Source of the DNA: Butyriboletus loyo | Lineage: Eukaryota; Basidiomycota; Agaricomycetes; Boletales; Boletaceae | DNA: 64,000 bases | Assembly (NCBI GenBank): GCA_038093515.1 | Contig: JBBPSI010000009.1 | Coordinates: 248,001-312,000 of the forward strand | Direction of reading: 5' to 3' | Part shown: in pieces, positions 24,508 to 34,919 of the stretch | Layout of the letters: every line of letters starts with the position of its first letter | Position numbering within the stretch: position 1 is the stretch's first letter | The notes under the pieces: generated by a model | Database searches by the model: none | What the model saw: the letters and a program-made list of their open reading frames with translations, nothing else | What the model was told of the DNA's origin: nothing | Program-made: the position numbers and the translations under genes

Positions 24508-25254
24508 CCCAGAGTTGGCTAGTACTCCAACTTGGGTCGCCCCATCATACATGGGAAGAAACGCTCGATTGATGAGTGTTTCTTCGTCATCACATGAAGC
24601 AATATCATTTTTGCGTGAGCACAATGTGCAGTCTGCCGTATGTGCTGACAGAAATCAGCAGCGATATCATAAGCAGGATTTGACTCTAACAAAGTGCAGC
24701 CTGGAGTACTATGAGTTAGTATGACTGAGTTCCACCTCGGACAAGGTACCTTGATGGTCAGTAAAGAAACTACCTCCAGCTGAGCGGAATCGATCCACAT
24801 CTTGGTGGCATAGTTCAAGTGTGGTATAGGCCCCATCCGGGGCTACGAACAATTATTACAGTTACTGGACTAGCTCATAATGCATGAGGTAGATACAGTT
24901 GATATGCTCATACTAATGCATAAAAACGATTCCTAATGACCGTTAAGCGAGACTAGGTTTAGTCAAGGTTTGGGTCACCCTGAGTAAAGGGTTTATGCAT
25001 CATGACTCATGAGCTTATCAAGTATCAATTGCCAGTGTATAAATCTTACACTTCCTGGTACCCAAACCTAATGAAGATTTCGTTGTCCCAGTCATATGAT
25101 TACGAGCTAGTTTACTGTAATCTAATTTAAATTATATCATCATTTACTCGTATGCGAGGCATGGTCGCAGGTCTGTCATCGTAGCCGCTCCCTTTCCACA
25201 TCCACGCCCCGCTCGACGTCCTCATGTCACCCTGAGCCATCGAGGGAAAAAAAA
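24508..25254. other. Divergent intergenic region upstream of the GH45 gene
   Basis: AT-rich spacer between the reductase and GH45 starts. A minus-strand open frame at 24519-24836 is Cys/His-rich but lacks family motifs and overlaps the reductase promoter, so I do not call it a gene. TGTATAAATC at about 25034-25043 is a possible TATA-like element for the GH45 gene. Confidence 0.4.
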
Positions 25255-26308
25255 ATGTCGTACGCCCTATACTTCCCGAGTATTTACTCGTGGATTCTCT
25301 CGGTTTTCATCTTCCTGTCTTTTCTCCCTGCAATTCGGGCCTCAGAATGGATCCAATACCCAGCCAGTGGACATGCAACCATGACACACTACTCCCTCCC
25401 TACGGGGTTCATCGCTGCGTGTGGATGTACCCCGAACAGCACATACTATCCCACTGCCGCTCTGAACCAAATGGCATATGGAAGCAGCACCTCCTATGGC
25501 CCCGCATGTGGCCAATGCTTCAATCTCACACTCTTGAATGCTTTCACGGCGAATCCGCCTTTTTATCCCAACGTGACGAACTCCGTCGTTGTCAAAATCA
25601 GCGACCTCTGTCCTCTTTCCACGCAGGGGTGGTGTAACGCCACGTCCTCTAGGCCCAATGCGTGAGTGAACGACGTCATGTTCAACGGGTGCGATGAAGT
25701 GACGACTGAACTAGCGGTGGCGCGTACCTCAACTTTGATCTTGCCTGGCCGTCTACTTCAATCCCAAATAGCTTCTTCCCATCTGACGTTGCCTTCTATG
25801 GCATGTCTTTCTCGCCAGAACTTACGATTATCGCTGACTGAACACATGTTCACGCAGGCTTCACCGTGAGTTTGAACGACTAGCATGTAAAAGGAGATGA
25901 TGAGTCACACGGAAACAGGACTTTGGTGTCTGGAATATCAGTTACCAGAGTGTCTCGTGCGAGCACTGGGAGGGATACACCAACCAAACTGCTCTCGGAA
26001 GTGTTGCGGATTTGGGTTACACCTCCTGTTGTCCAAACGACCCGATGGTAATATTCATTTCATTCCCCAGTATCTGGGCTAAACACGACGTATGGTGATT
26101 TAGTATACTGCTGACGGCGTGTGTCCCTCCTATTCGGACACTGCAGGACTATCGTTCGTTGTTTTCCTTTACGAATGTAAAAGTCTTGTGCTGATATTCA
26201 AGTTACAGCCCAACTATCCACCCCGGATCTGGAGCTGATACCATGCTCACGAACATACCACACCTTCTGCTAACAATGACTGTATCCTTATTGGCGTATT
26301 TGTTGTAG
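25255..26308 (+). CDS. Secreted endo-1,4-beta-glucanase, glycoside hydrolase family 45 (probable GPI anchor)
   Basis: Cleaves internal beta-1,4 bonds of cellulose or mixed beta-glucans outside the cell; the sequence is closest to the basidiomycete subfamily C of GH45. Seen: a signal peptide (SWILSVFIFLSFLPAIRAS, about residues 12-30); WIQYPASGHATMTHYSLPTG; AACGCTPNSTYYPTAALNQM; GSSTSYGPACGQCFNLTLLN; VVVKISDLCPLSTQGWCN; GGAYLNFDLAWPSTSIPNSF; FYGFTDFGVWNISYQSVSCE; and GYTSCCPNDPM. The last exon adds HPGSGADTMLTNIPHLLLTM and a hydrophobic end (TVSLLAYLL), which resembles a GPI-attachment signal. About 250 residues. Splicing is unusual: intron 25801-25857 starts with GC, and the following exon (25858-25865) has only 8 nt. 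The stop is the TAG at 26306. Confidence 0.9.
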
Positions 26309-26528
26309 AGCTTTTGGGTTCGAGTTCTCCACTGGATACATAGAGAGATACTCTTTCGTATGATTTTTCTTCGCGTCACCTCACCTCCAGGACTACATTC
26401 CCTTTACGTAGCTAGTACATTCTTGTTGTTGTCTAGACACTCCACAATCGCTTGGTCCATACGTCATACGAATGGCGTGAGCTCCAAAGAATCAGAGGTC
26501 AGATATAGCATTTCCCAAGTCCTGACGC
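26309..26528. other. Convergent 3' spacer between GH45 and RPR2
   Basis: About 220 bp between two stops. No feature recognised. Confidence 0.4.
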
Positions 26529-27424
26529 TTATGAAACTCTATGCGCTGTGTCGAGTCGCTCGTTGCCTCGGAACACGACGTGCCCGACGTCGCGAGCGAA
26601 ATGGGGCGGCAAGCGAGGTTGGGGTCCCCTTTTCTTTCGCTTTTGCCGTCCGGGACGGACAGAGTTTCCAGTAGTAGCGGCTGCACCAGGCATGGATGAG
26701 GTCGAGGCCTCTGCGGGTTGTGTTTCCATCGTGTCCTCGTTCGTCGTTGGATCTACATGTTGAATAGGAGGAGCGGGAATGCGACGCTCTGCTTGACAGC
26801 CGTGACATCGATACGAGATAAGGTGACCATGCGAGCTCGAGTCTGTTCAGAACGTGTCAGTAAAGACAGTACACGATCCTACCGAGGTCGGTTACCGACC
26901 TTTGATGCGGACGGTTGCAGAGATGCCGGGTACCAAGGGAGCGCTGCAGCATTTGCATATGCGGCGTTTCACAGACGGATCCCTGTACAAGGACGATGGA
27001 TGAAGCAGTAATCCCAACGACGCGTCAACGAGGCAAGGAAAAGAACGCAATTCAACGAGGCCACAAAACACAGACGCACGCACATCTTCACGTTCGTTTT
27101 TTGCCCCACGATCTTCATCGTCTCTACATAATTCCTCGACAACTCCTCAAAGCTTACTATGCGCCGTCTCTTCTTCCTCTGGGATTTTGTATGACGCGAT
27201 GGAGGGTCCCCTTCCCCGGTACCGGTGCCCTTGTCGCCCTTGTCATTGGGTGTCGTCGATGACACCGGGTCGTCGTCATCGCGGTGGATGGAGCCAGGGG
27301 GTGCGAGGCCGTTTAGAAGGACACTGGCTTGATAGAGAAAGTTGAGTCGTTGGAGGATATCTCGGTTCGTGACGCTCATGAGATTAGGTATTTCATTCTT
27401 GTTCTTGTCCTTGTTCTTACCCAT
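26529..27424 (-). CDS. RPR2: Ribonuclease P protein subunit RPR2 (Rpp21 family)
   Basis: Zinc-ribbon subunit of nuclear RNase P, which removes 5' leaders from precursor tRNAs. Seen: a Lys/Asn-rich start MGKNKDKNKNEIPNLMSV; the helical RDILQRLNFLYQASVLLNGL; a low-complexity Asp/Gly/Lys insert; KKRRRIVSFEELSRNYVETM; the first zinc knuckle RRICKCCSAPLVPGISATVR; after an intron near 26850-26900, the second knuckle YRCHGCQAERRIP; and a basic tail GRQKRKKRGPQPRLPPHFAR. The CKC(C) and CHGC pairs are the expected zinc ligands. About 245 residues, longer than yeast Rpr2 because of the insert and tail. Start at 27424. It stands head to head with a tRNA-Tyr gene only 126 bp away. Confidence 0.9.
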
Positions 27425-27550
27425 TACTCGACAATTGAAATCGGATGAAGACGACCAAGGAACGTGAAGCCAGTCATCCGGAAAGGGTCACGACTATTTC
27501 GGGTTGCAGTTTTATCCAGTCATGAACGAAACATAAGAAGTTTACCATAC

Positions 27551-27635
27551 CCGACCTTAGCTCAGTTGGAAGAGCGCGAGACTGTAACTGGATAAATTCA
27601 TCTTGAGGTCGCCTGTTCGAGCCAGGCAGGTCGGA
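27551..27635 (+). tRNA. tRNA-Tyr (anticodon GUA) with a 12-nt intron
   Basis: Acceptor stem CCGACCT (27551-27557) pairs with AGGTCGG (27628-27634), discriminator A at 27635. The D arm includes the A box TTAGCTCAGTTGG; the anticodon stem is CGAGA/TCTTG with one G-U pair; the anticodon GTA is at 27584-27586. The intron is CTGGATAAATTC (27588-27599), one base 3' of the anticodon as in all eukaryotic nuclear tRNA introns. The T arm is GCCTG TTCGAGC CAGGC, holding the B box. T-rich TTTCTCTTTTTCTCTTTT follows as a Pol III terminator. Eukaryotic tRNA-Tyr genes almost always carry such an intron. Confidence 0.95.
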
Positions 27636-27654
27636 TTTCTCTTTTTCTCTTTTA
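27636..27654 (+). terminator. Pol III terminator of tRNA-Tyr
   Basis: T-rich run directly after the tRNA discriminator base, with T5 and T4 tracts interrupted by C residues. Confidence 0.7.
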
Positions 27655-28138
27655 TGGTCCGCATAATTAAACTTTGCTCCTCGACGTCTGACTGAACCCG
27701 TTCTTGCCATCGCATGGTCAAGGCTCAGGCGTACATGTAGGTGAACGGACAAGAGCCCGACCTTCACCTCCAGTTAGTAAACCGCGCAACACATCGACTA
27801 CATTAGACACACGAATGGTGCATGAAAGGCGTCTACAACTGCCGAGGACCGTCTCTTGTCCCAAAGGTTTCGCGTGACCCAGTGGTACCCGTACACACGA
27901 CCCATGTGGGTTACCCTGACCCTATTTACCAGTTGTAGTCTAGACTTTTGTTGCTGCCCAGGTACACGGAGATACCTCGTTTACCTCGTCTCGCAAGGTT
28001 TGTTGTTGTGGTTGATGATCACCATAGAATACACTGTAAGAACTTTACACGAATACATTGTAGGAGAACGAACATGGATAAAACTGCAAAAGAGACGATC
28101 AGTCCTCCGCCAACATCTAGCTATCAGAAAAGTTACCT
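27655..28138. other. 3' flank of the DUF3638 pseudogene, no gene seen
   Basis: About 480 bp between the tRNA and the pseudogene 3' end. Short overlapping open frames on + and - have no recognisable features. Confidence 0.4.
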
Positions 28139-31100
28139 TTACCGTAAATCAGCACGTAGACGCTTTTGCGGTGGCTCTGAGGCCGCGTCGACCGATTCCA
28201 GTCCTCGCTTCGACGACCGAAGCGATACTGATGAAGCAGCGCCGTCTCGTGCATCACACGCCATCTCCAAAGATGAAAGGAGCACATTTTGTGGCGTGGC
28301 GTCGTGTGGTATCTGCTTGTCGCATGTAACACGGCCATGACCAGCCTGAGACACAACCGAGGTTGGCTGCTCAAAATCTTGCTCTGTTAGTTGCTGCCCT
28401 TGAAGGATTTTGCCCATGTGCGTCTGTGTGAAGGGTCTCCCTCCGTTCCGGATGGCAAGTAGTGCCATCACGGGAGGCAGTGGCGAACCTGAGAACCTGA
28501 TTTCGTTCTCTTCGAAACTACCAGGGATGTCGAACAGATTCCACTGGACTGCTGTCTCCGAGTCGTTCGGCGACTCTCTCGTGGGTACGCCGAGGAATCG
28601 ACACAGTCGGATGTACGATTGATAGTCTCTGAGATAGAGTTGCCCAGCGAACACGTTGAGCTGGTCGATCAGAGTCCATGGTGGAGTCCAGTCGGAGGGC
28701 AGGGGAGGTATAGAATAGAGTTTGAGATCGTCCGATGGTTTCATGCGTTGGGATGTGCGGGGCGCATACACATGAAGATGGACATATTCGCTCGCCCTAA
28801 TGGCTGGCATCAAGCGGTCGGCTTCAAATGGGCTCAGCAGCACGAGTAGTGGGTCGCGGCCCTGCAGGTTTTTACGGGAAAGAATTCACTGGACAGGTCG
28901 AAGGTATTGATCCATGGTTCCTCTAGTGGACTCAGGTTCGATTGTGTTATAGAAATCCGCCGTAGCCAAGATAAATGGACTCCAGACATCTGCATCGCGA
29001 GTAGCTGCAGAACTCTTTTTGAGAGCTGTGAAGACGGGATGTAAAGCACTGTTTGCGTGCAAAGCAGGGATCTCGCCGGTGTTAACGAATTTCACAACAT
29101 CTGGATGAAGGTAATGTTTCGCCGGTTTTGCTTTGGGAGGCAGCTCCACTTCTCGTTCACGCTCCCGCTCGCGGTTGACCTCCAGTTCTTGTTCCTCTTC
29201 CATCTGTGCATTTGGAAGCGATATAGCCCCGAGGTCTTTACAACGTTGGCAGATCCCTGGGTCCAGCGCCGAGAAAGAACCTGAGGCATTCTGAGTTTCA
29301 CAAGGTGCATACAGGTTGGCCAGCGATTTGAGTTCTGGCTGGAGCCATGCATCCGATAGCTGGTCTAGCCTGAGCTCGTTGTTGCAGAAACGGGACCAAG
29401 CATCATATCTCGAATTATGACTCATTCCCTGTTGTGCCCAGTGAGGAGCACGTTGCTGTATATCGGCCAAGGTCTCGTGTATTGCCCAGGAGAGGATATT
29501 GACCATAGTGATGTGGGTGTTCAGATATTTTTTTCCGGTCACAGCACGGATGCTCCGATCAACCTCCGGCGGCGCAAAAAACATAACCGAGTGATCATGA
29601 CCCAACTTGCGCATCCGCATACAACCTGAAATTTCCAAACCGTGTCAGATTTATACTGCGAATCACGGTGCCAGAACGGACCTTGCACCAGATGATCTTT
29701 TGTGACCTTGGGACCTAGTGTGACGGCTGCTCGGGACCCGATAGGGAGTTTGATGTCGATGCCCCTCGTGTGTGCATGATCCAGATAGAAGACACACTGA
29801 TCTAACCGCTGAGAAAGTGGCGACGATAGCGTTAACTGAGTGAAGCTATTTTTCGTGAGTACCATCATTTGGTCATTCTCGTCGAAATAAATGGCACCAG
29901 CAGTATCGGGGGCAATGTCGAGCCATGCTTTGGCCACTTGACGATTGGAAAAATCGAGAATCTGCGCACCAACGTCCAGCAAAACACGGATTTCGGGTTC
30001 TTGCTTGACTACCATTTGGAGGAATCCAACCGTACTCCACCGTTCGTCATTCTCGTGGGTTATCATATAAGAGTCGTTTTCGGATTGGAGAAGATATGCA
30101 AGAACCCTGGCGTTGGTCCCCTGCTGGTGATTGAGGTCGCGCTGAGCAATAGACATGGGTAACAACCATTGGCCATCGTTTGTGCCCGAAAATCCTGATG
30201 GTCAAGTTAGTGACCAAATCGGGAGGCACGGGACGAACTATTTGCTCACTCACCGGTGATAACATTTTCTCGTTTCTCTGCTAAATCCCAGCTAAACCCT
30301 GAAATTTTCCAAGGAAACTCCTTGCTTCCTTCGGCACCACTCGCGAGAGGTAGAAATCTATGACTGCTTGATTCCGATTGAAAAGCTGGATTATCTCCTT
30401 GTCCCATTGCTCCGATGACTTGAGGTTGATTTCGCGAAGTTCGCGAAGTGGGCCTGACACTGATGTGCAATCGTACTCTTTGATCCAAAGCGCGTATTCC
30501 GTGGATGGGTCGTCCTGGCCTAGCAGAATTTCGAAAGAAACTCTTAGCTGCTCCTCACTGAGCCCGGAATAATAGTAAGATAGGCGTGTGAGAATGATGG
30601 TGATATCTGGATGGCCGAACTGGGTGTCAGGTGCCGGCACGTCTTTGGCCCGATACGGAATGGCAAGCATTGTGGGGGTTGAGGAACTTGATTGCGGCCG
30701 CAGGTCAAGACCATAGTCAACACGCCATCTCCGCTCAGAAAAAGCAAACAAGAGGATGTTGGAGGCCAGGAGACCACGGAGGAGGAGGAGCCCACTCCAA
30801 AGGTGACTCTGATGAGAACGCTTAACATACTCCTCCACCATCTTACCTGTATCGGCAACTTGGAGGACATTCTCGTCGGATATGAAACTCTGAACTGCGC
30901 GGTGCAATTCTGCGGAGAGATGTTGAAAGTTGAAATTGGGAAGCTGTCCATCCATCACGTCTTTCACGAGCAATGATATTAGATCTCGACCGACGTCGGA
31001 CACTGACGCAATGCGAACGTGTGGAAACGATCCAGGTGGGCGACGTTCATACTCCATAGAGTCGGGGGCATAACTTGAAAGGGAAAATACGTGCCTTTTC

Positions 31101-32883
31101 ACGAGCCGGAGGACCTGCTGGGTAATCGTCCATCGATCAGGGTATCCGTCCATATGTTGCTGGTGACCGATCGTGTAAATCAGTTGGAACCGGGGATGAA
31201 GGATCTCGTCGCTCTCGTCCAAGATATCCCGAACATGAGAATGAATCCACTTTTGAAGGCTCAACCACTTAGATCCGCTGTCCACAGCGCCGTGAGCATC
31301 CCCACCGTGCTGGTCGTGACGGTCGGGCTGAGTGGCGTCCTTTTTGCTCGAGTGGTCGGGCAACTGGCTCAGCGACCGAAATATGTTACTCACAAGGCTG
31401 CCTTCTGGCAGCTGGGGTTCGACATTGAGCTGAATCAATGATTATCAACATAATTATTCATGCTCACCAATTTTGGCAACGGGATATGCTTGAAAATGAA
31501 TTTTTGAAGCTTCGGTAAGGGATCGGTCTCAAGTTTGCCTTTACGAATCTGCTCTTCCACACTCATCAGCTTGAGTGATACAACGTGCTCGGGCTGGACA
31601 AGTAAAATTCCATGCTCAGCCATGCATTGAGACATGAGTTTGTGTAGATCATCGACTTGAAGGCTGATCACCCTGCCCTGGGAGTCGTACTTGGGGGTAC
31701 GGGAGAATGGTATGTGGTATATTGGCCTATTGGCGAGCCCGCCAAGGCGAGAAACCAGTGATTCGAACATATGGACCGTCAGGGCTTTCGGAACAATGAC
31801 ACGGACGAGCTGTTTGCCGTCAGCGAGAGCAGCAGCAACCATTGGGATGATCACGGATGATTTCCCTTCGCCCATGTTGACCTGCATTACAGTGTTTTGC
31901 CCGGATTGCGGGGATATCATCTCCATCGCAATTTCTGCCTGAGCACGACGAATGAGAAAGTTTCCTTGAATCTGACGCAAGAAAGGAACAGAGTTAATAC
32001 AGACAAGCGCTTGGACAGCAGTAACTTACCTGGATCAACAACCAGTCTGGGTAGTCTTCAGGGTTCCACCCGTCGCATCCTTCGTTCTCTAACTCCTTCG
32101 AAAACTCTTCTTCGAGTCCGTCCAGAGCAAATCGAAGCAATCTCCGGGTATGCTGAAGGTCCAAAATGAGTAGAGCTAAAGACACTAAGCATTTCTTCCA
32201 CTGTCTAGGGAGATTGATTGGCGAGGTGGATGCGAGACATTGGAATAGGACATCTGCAGTAATCGCCGGCCATTGTCCCAGTCGCACGAGTACTTGTTTA
32301 TACAGATTGGTTGTTGGACCCAGACTCTGCTTGACAGTTGTCAAACCAGCCATGTAGTTGACTCTACGTTGTGCATAGTTTTTCTCAAGTGCCTCGATCA
32401 TTTCTCCCCCGCCACTGTGTGAGTCATTCGAGATTCCTCACGAACATGTTGTGCGCTGGCAGCAAGGTGAGCGAGGTATTCTGGTTGAAATGAGGAGTCG
32501 GCGCGAACAGACGAGAATAATTGGTTCAACGCGGGGATATCATTTAATGATGTCTTGCTGTCGCGCAACAAAACAACGCGGGACGGTAGTTCTGGCACCG
32601 GTCGGTCGGAAAGTAGCTGATCGAGCGTGATCTGCAAAGGTGTATACTCATTGAAATCATATCGTAGAGACGAACCCGGGCGTGGAAGAGTGGGTGGTGC
32701 AGGCTCTGCGAGGACGCGCACGAGGTGTTCCTTGAGATTGAAGTTGCGGTAACAGCTGGAGAATATTTGTTGGAGGCTGGCTGTTAAACTTTCCGCGTCC
32801 CAGTAACATGAATTAAATGAGACTGTCGGAGGGACATTAGATGGCCAATCCTTTAGAGCCAGTTCAGTAACTGCAAAATACAT
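28139..32883 (-). pseudogene. DUF3638/DUF3645 family gene, 5'-truncated and disabled
   Basis: Remnant of the very large fungal proteins (usually around 3,000 residues) carrying DUF3638 and DUF3645; their function is unknown, but they have a P-loop and a DEAH-like motif. Seen on the minus strand: YWDAESLTASLQQIFSSCYR; NMGEGKSSVIIPMVAAALAD (P-loop-like GEGKSS); HGILLVQPEHVVSLKLMSVE; FQLIYTIGHQQHMDGYPDRW; TGFSGTNDGQWLLPMSIAQR; YLDHAHTRGIDIKLP where relatives have DE.HTRG; and NGGRPFTQTHMGKILQG. Sequence starts at a splice acceptor near 32870; the N-terminal half or more is absent. Damage: one-base frameshifts near 32401 (after VAGEK) and near 30322 (VPKEA then KEFPWKISG), and a TGA at 28886 where RPVQ-W-ILSRK would be expected. 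Introns still splice correctly in phase, so decay looks recent. Sequencing error could explain one lesion but hardly all, given the truncation. Confidence 0.85.
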
Positions 32884-33014
32884 GACAAAGTTGCTTGTTG
32901 GTGTTTGGTTTTCTGCCTGAATGTTCGGCAGGTATCAATGCCGCATTCGTTGAGTCTCGGAGATTGAACTCACTACAACACATATCATACTATATCATCA
33001 GTCTATAAGCATCA

Positions 33015-33280
33015 GTGCAATCAACTACCATGGACTCAAAAACCCATGGCCCTCTCATCAGTATACTCACCTATCCTTTGCACCCAGAGATATGCCTCCA
33101 ATTGATTCAGTATACTACCCTGCTTCTTAGTCTTATTATGTCTGCCACAGCGAATCTAATGAGGACAATACTTCAAGTTTGGAAGGATCCAGAACCATAC
33201 CATACTTCTGCACTTTCGGGGCAGGGATGGGTCATGGAGCTTTTGTCTGGGCATCCTGATTGCATCCATTGTGAGCTTGG
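33015..33280 (+). mobile_element. N-terminal fragment of a PIF/Harbinger-like transposase
   Basis: Open frame with MDSKTHGPLISILTYPLHPE, LIQYTTLLLSLIMSATANLM, VWKDPEPYHTSALSGQGWVM and LLSGHPDCIHCELGV. The YHTS-L-GQ-W--ELL-GHP pattern is common at the start of Harbinger/DDE transposase-like proteins in mushrooms. The similarity stops sharply at 33280, where the sequence continues into a 133-bp segment that is also found inverted at 35372-35505. No DDE catalytic domain is present, so this is a broken copy. The family name rests on remembered pattern, not on a search. Confidence 0.5.
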
Positions 33281-33413
33281 TGTTACGCTGGAGTGCGAAA
33301 CAACTAGCAGCGAGCGCTTGAATAGGGGCTCGAGCCTAATCGGGAAGATGGCTGACTCGCGTAGACGACGCTATCGGGCTTCTGCAGAGCAAGTGTCGGC
33401 GAGATGTCGTATG
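33281..33413 (+). repeat. Left arm of a 133-bp inverted repeat (LTR-element internal sequence)
   Basis: Runs from TGTTACGCTGG to GATGTCGTATGG and is repeated in reverse complement at 35372-35505 with only a few substitutions (for example GCGCTTG versus GCACTTG, GGCTGAC versus GGCCGAC). It encodes the start of a small basic frame, MADSRRRRYRASAEQVSARC. Confidence 0.85.
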
Positions 33414-33485
33414 GTGGCGACCAGACGAGATCGAGCTGAAGCTTATCGGCTCTATCAGCAGATGGGGTATAAGCTAGATTGCTAG
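33348..33485 (+). CDS. Small basic frame inside the retroelement
   Basis: 45-codon frame starting MADSRRRRYRASAEQVSARC and ending RLYQQMGYKLDC. Its first half is duplicated in inverted orientation at 35372-35505. Very Arg-rich at the start; no known domain. It is more likely a fragment of an element-encoded protein than an independent gene. Confidence 0.25.
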   Translation: MADSRRRRYRASAEQVSARCRMVATRRDRAEAYRLYQQMGYKLDC

Positions 33486-33968
33486 GCACTTGGTAGATGC
33501 GTAGAATTAGCTAGAGAACTCGTACTGTCCTAAGTACGAGTATATATACTAATAGATATCGTGCACAGACCGAGCTGTGCGTGGCAGCGAGGGTAAAGGG
33601 TTATGAGTCGACGCGAGTCATAACGGCGAAATGGGGAAAGCGGCAAAGTGCCGGTAACGAGGGAGCGAAGCTCCAGGCAAGAGCGAAGTGACGATGTCCA
33701 TGAGGCGAGCCCCACAGGGCGGTGCGCGAACGGTGGAGCCCTTGGATACGGGTCTCACGTGAAGGTAAAGACGCCGTAATCTAGTCATAGTCACGTGATG
33801 TAAGAAATGTCATTGGTCAAAATAAAGGAGGACGCGACAGCTCAGCTGTGGGTCCGGCCCGACGGGGCGACGAGACAGGGGCTATCTCAGAGTAGCGTCA
33901 CTGAGACTTGCAGGAACGAGTGGGGAAGTGGATGGCATCCACTAGGCGACTGGGGAGTGGGCGATGGG
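33414..33968 (+). mobile_element. Retroelement internal 3' region with purine-rich tract
   Basis: Follows the inverted-repeat arm and runs directly into an LTR that begins TGTTGAAACGG at 33969. It has GC-rich non-coding character (GGCGAGCCCCACAGGGCGGT) and ends in a purine-rich stretch (TGGGGAGTGGGCGATGGG, 33951-33968) placed where a polypurine tract would be. It contains a perfect hairpin at 33517-33540. Confidence 0.5.
33517..33540. repeat. Perfect 9-bp hairpin
   Basis: ACTCGTACT, 6-nt loop GTCCTA, then AGTACGAGT. Lies in the retroelement internal region, just before a TATATATA run. Confidence 0.7.
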
Positions 33969-34282
33969 TGTTGAAACGGTAGTGTTCTATTTCTGTATTT
34001 CACTTACAGCCACTACGTTTCTAGACTGGTCTATATGACATCATTGTCTAGACCTAGTCATGCTTATCACATTACAAATAGCTCTTATTATGCTATTGGA
34101 CAATATACTTAGTCTTATCTCTTATCTCTATCATATCGTCATGTATTTCATACTATACCTTATAAAGGTACTATACAGAACATAAGTACAAACACTCATG
34201 TACTGTATATAAGACAGCCCTTATGGCTTGTCGCTTTTCTTTAGATCTTTCAGTTCTATCATCACTACTGTGATATCTCTAA
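33969..34282 (+). mobile_element. LTR A, copy 1, 5' part
   Basis: Begins TGTTGAAACGGTAGTG. It matches the reverse complement of 36440 downward almost base for base (GTTCTATTTCTGTATTTCACTTACAGCC ... CTTATAAAGGTAC ... CATCACTACTG) and is interrupted at 34282 by another repeat. Confidence 0.85.
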
Positions 34283-34792
34283 TGTTATAATCATAACATT
34301 TTATTCATACACTTCGTACACTTTCACTTCGGACTTAGTCATTTTCAACTTCAAAGGTCACGTGACATAGCGCACGTGATCGTGGGAACTTACATGTGAT
34401 CTCTTGCTGACTAAGCATATGATGTCATGGCCTAGACCAGGCCTAGACTCTATGACGTCACGACACATGTATTTAATCTCCGTTTACTTCTCTTCTTTTT
34501 GATCCCCGCGCCTCGTGTGGTTAATCACCGTTGCGCTTCTCTTCTTTAGTCTATCCATGTATAGTAGTTCATCTCACGCACAGCATGGTCTGTGCGCATC
34601 TTTGTACAATATATAAAGGCTCGTGGTTAGACTAGGATTCCCTAGTTTTAACCACTTGTCTATTCGCTGGCAACAGTTGAGGATTAAGTAGAACCCCAGA
34701 TCATCTTGCCTGGCTTTGTGTAGCGAGCAACTGTCGTTGGACCCTCGTGAAAGGGTACTACGTGCTAGCATTCGATCGCGTTGCCCTCGTAA
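34283..34792 (+). mobile_element. LTR-like repeat B, copy 1, inserted into LTR A
   Basis: Starts TGTTATAATCATAACA and interrupts LTR A: the uninterrupted A copy reads ATATCTCTAAGTTGAGCC, whereas here about 510 bp lie between TATCTCT and AAGTTGAGCC. It contains TGACGTCA-like TATGACGTCACG, CAATATATAAAGG (TATA) and AGACTAGGATTCCCTAG. Copy 2 lies at 34920-35371. The flanking short duplication is imperfect, so the exact ends are approximate. Confidence 0.75.
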
Positions 34793-34913
34793 TCTTAAGT
34801 TGAGCCTTGCTCCTTATACTCTGTTTGCATACTCTCTCGTATTATCAGTGAGTCTTTCCACTGATAGGTTTACCCTTGCATCCTTCGTGCCCTCGGTGCC
34901 TGCGACTTTACCA
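34793..34913 (+). mobile_element. LTR A, copy 1, 3' part
   Basis: Continues LTR A after the B insertion: AAGTTGAGCCTTGCTCCTTA through CAGTGAGTCTTTCCACTGAT to CTTTACCA. The same order is found in the reverse complement of 36001-36130. Confidence 0.8.
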
Positions 34914-34919
34914 ATCAGT

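Noticed and set aside
24519..24836. Minus-strand 105-codon frame rich in Cys and His upstream of the reductase
   Set aside because: It overlaps the probable TATA box and promoter of the reductase, has no family motif and no splice partners.
30281..30340. A very short intron to explain the frame change in the DUF3638 remnant
   Set aside because: The implied intron would be under 20 nt; a single-base deletion explains the switch better and agrees with the other lesions.
28139..33485. CRISPR array, prophage or bacterial defence island
   Set aside because: The window is clearly eukaryotic with spliceosomal introns; repeats are LTR-type and no spacer-repeat pattern exists.
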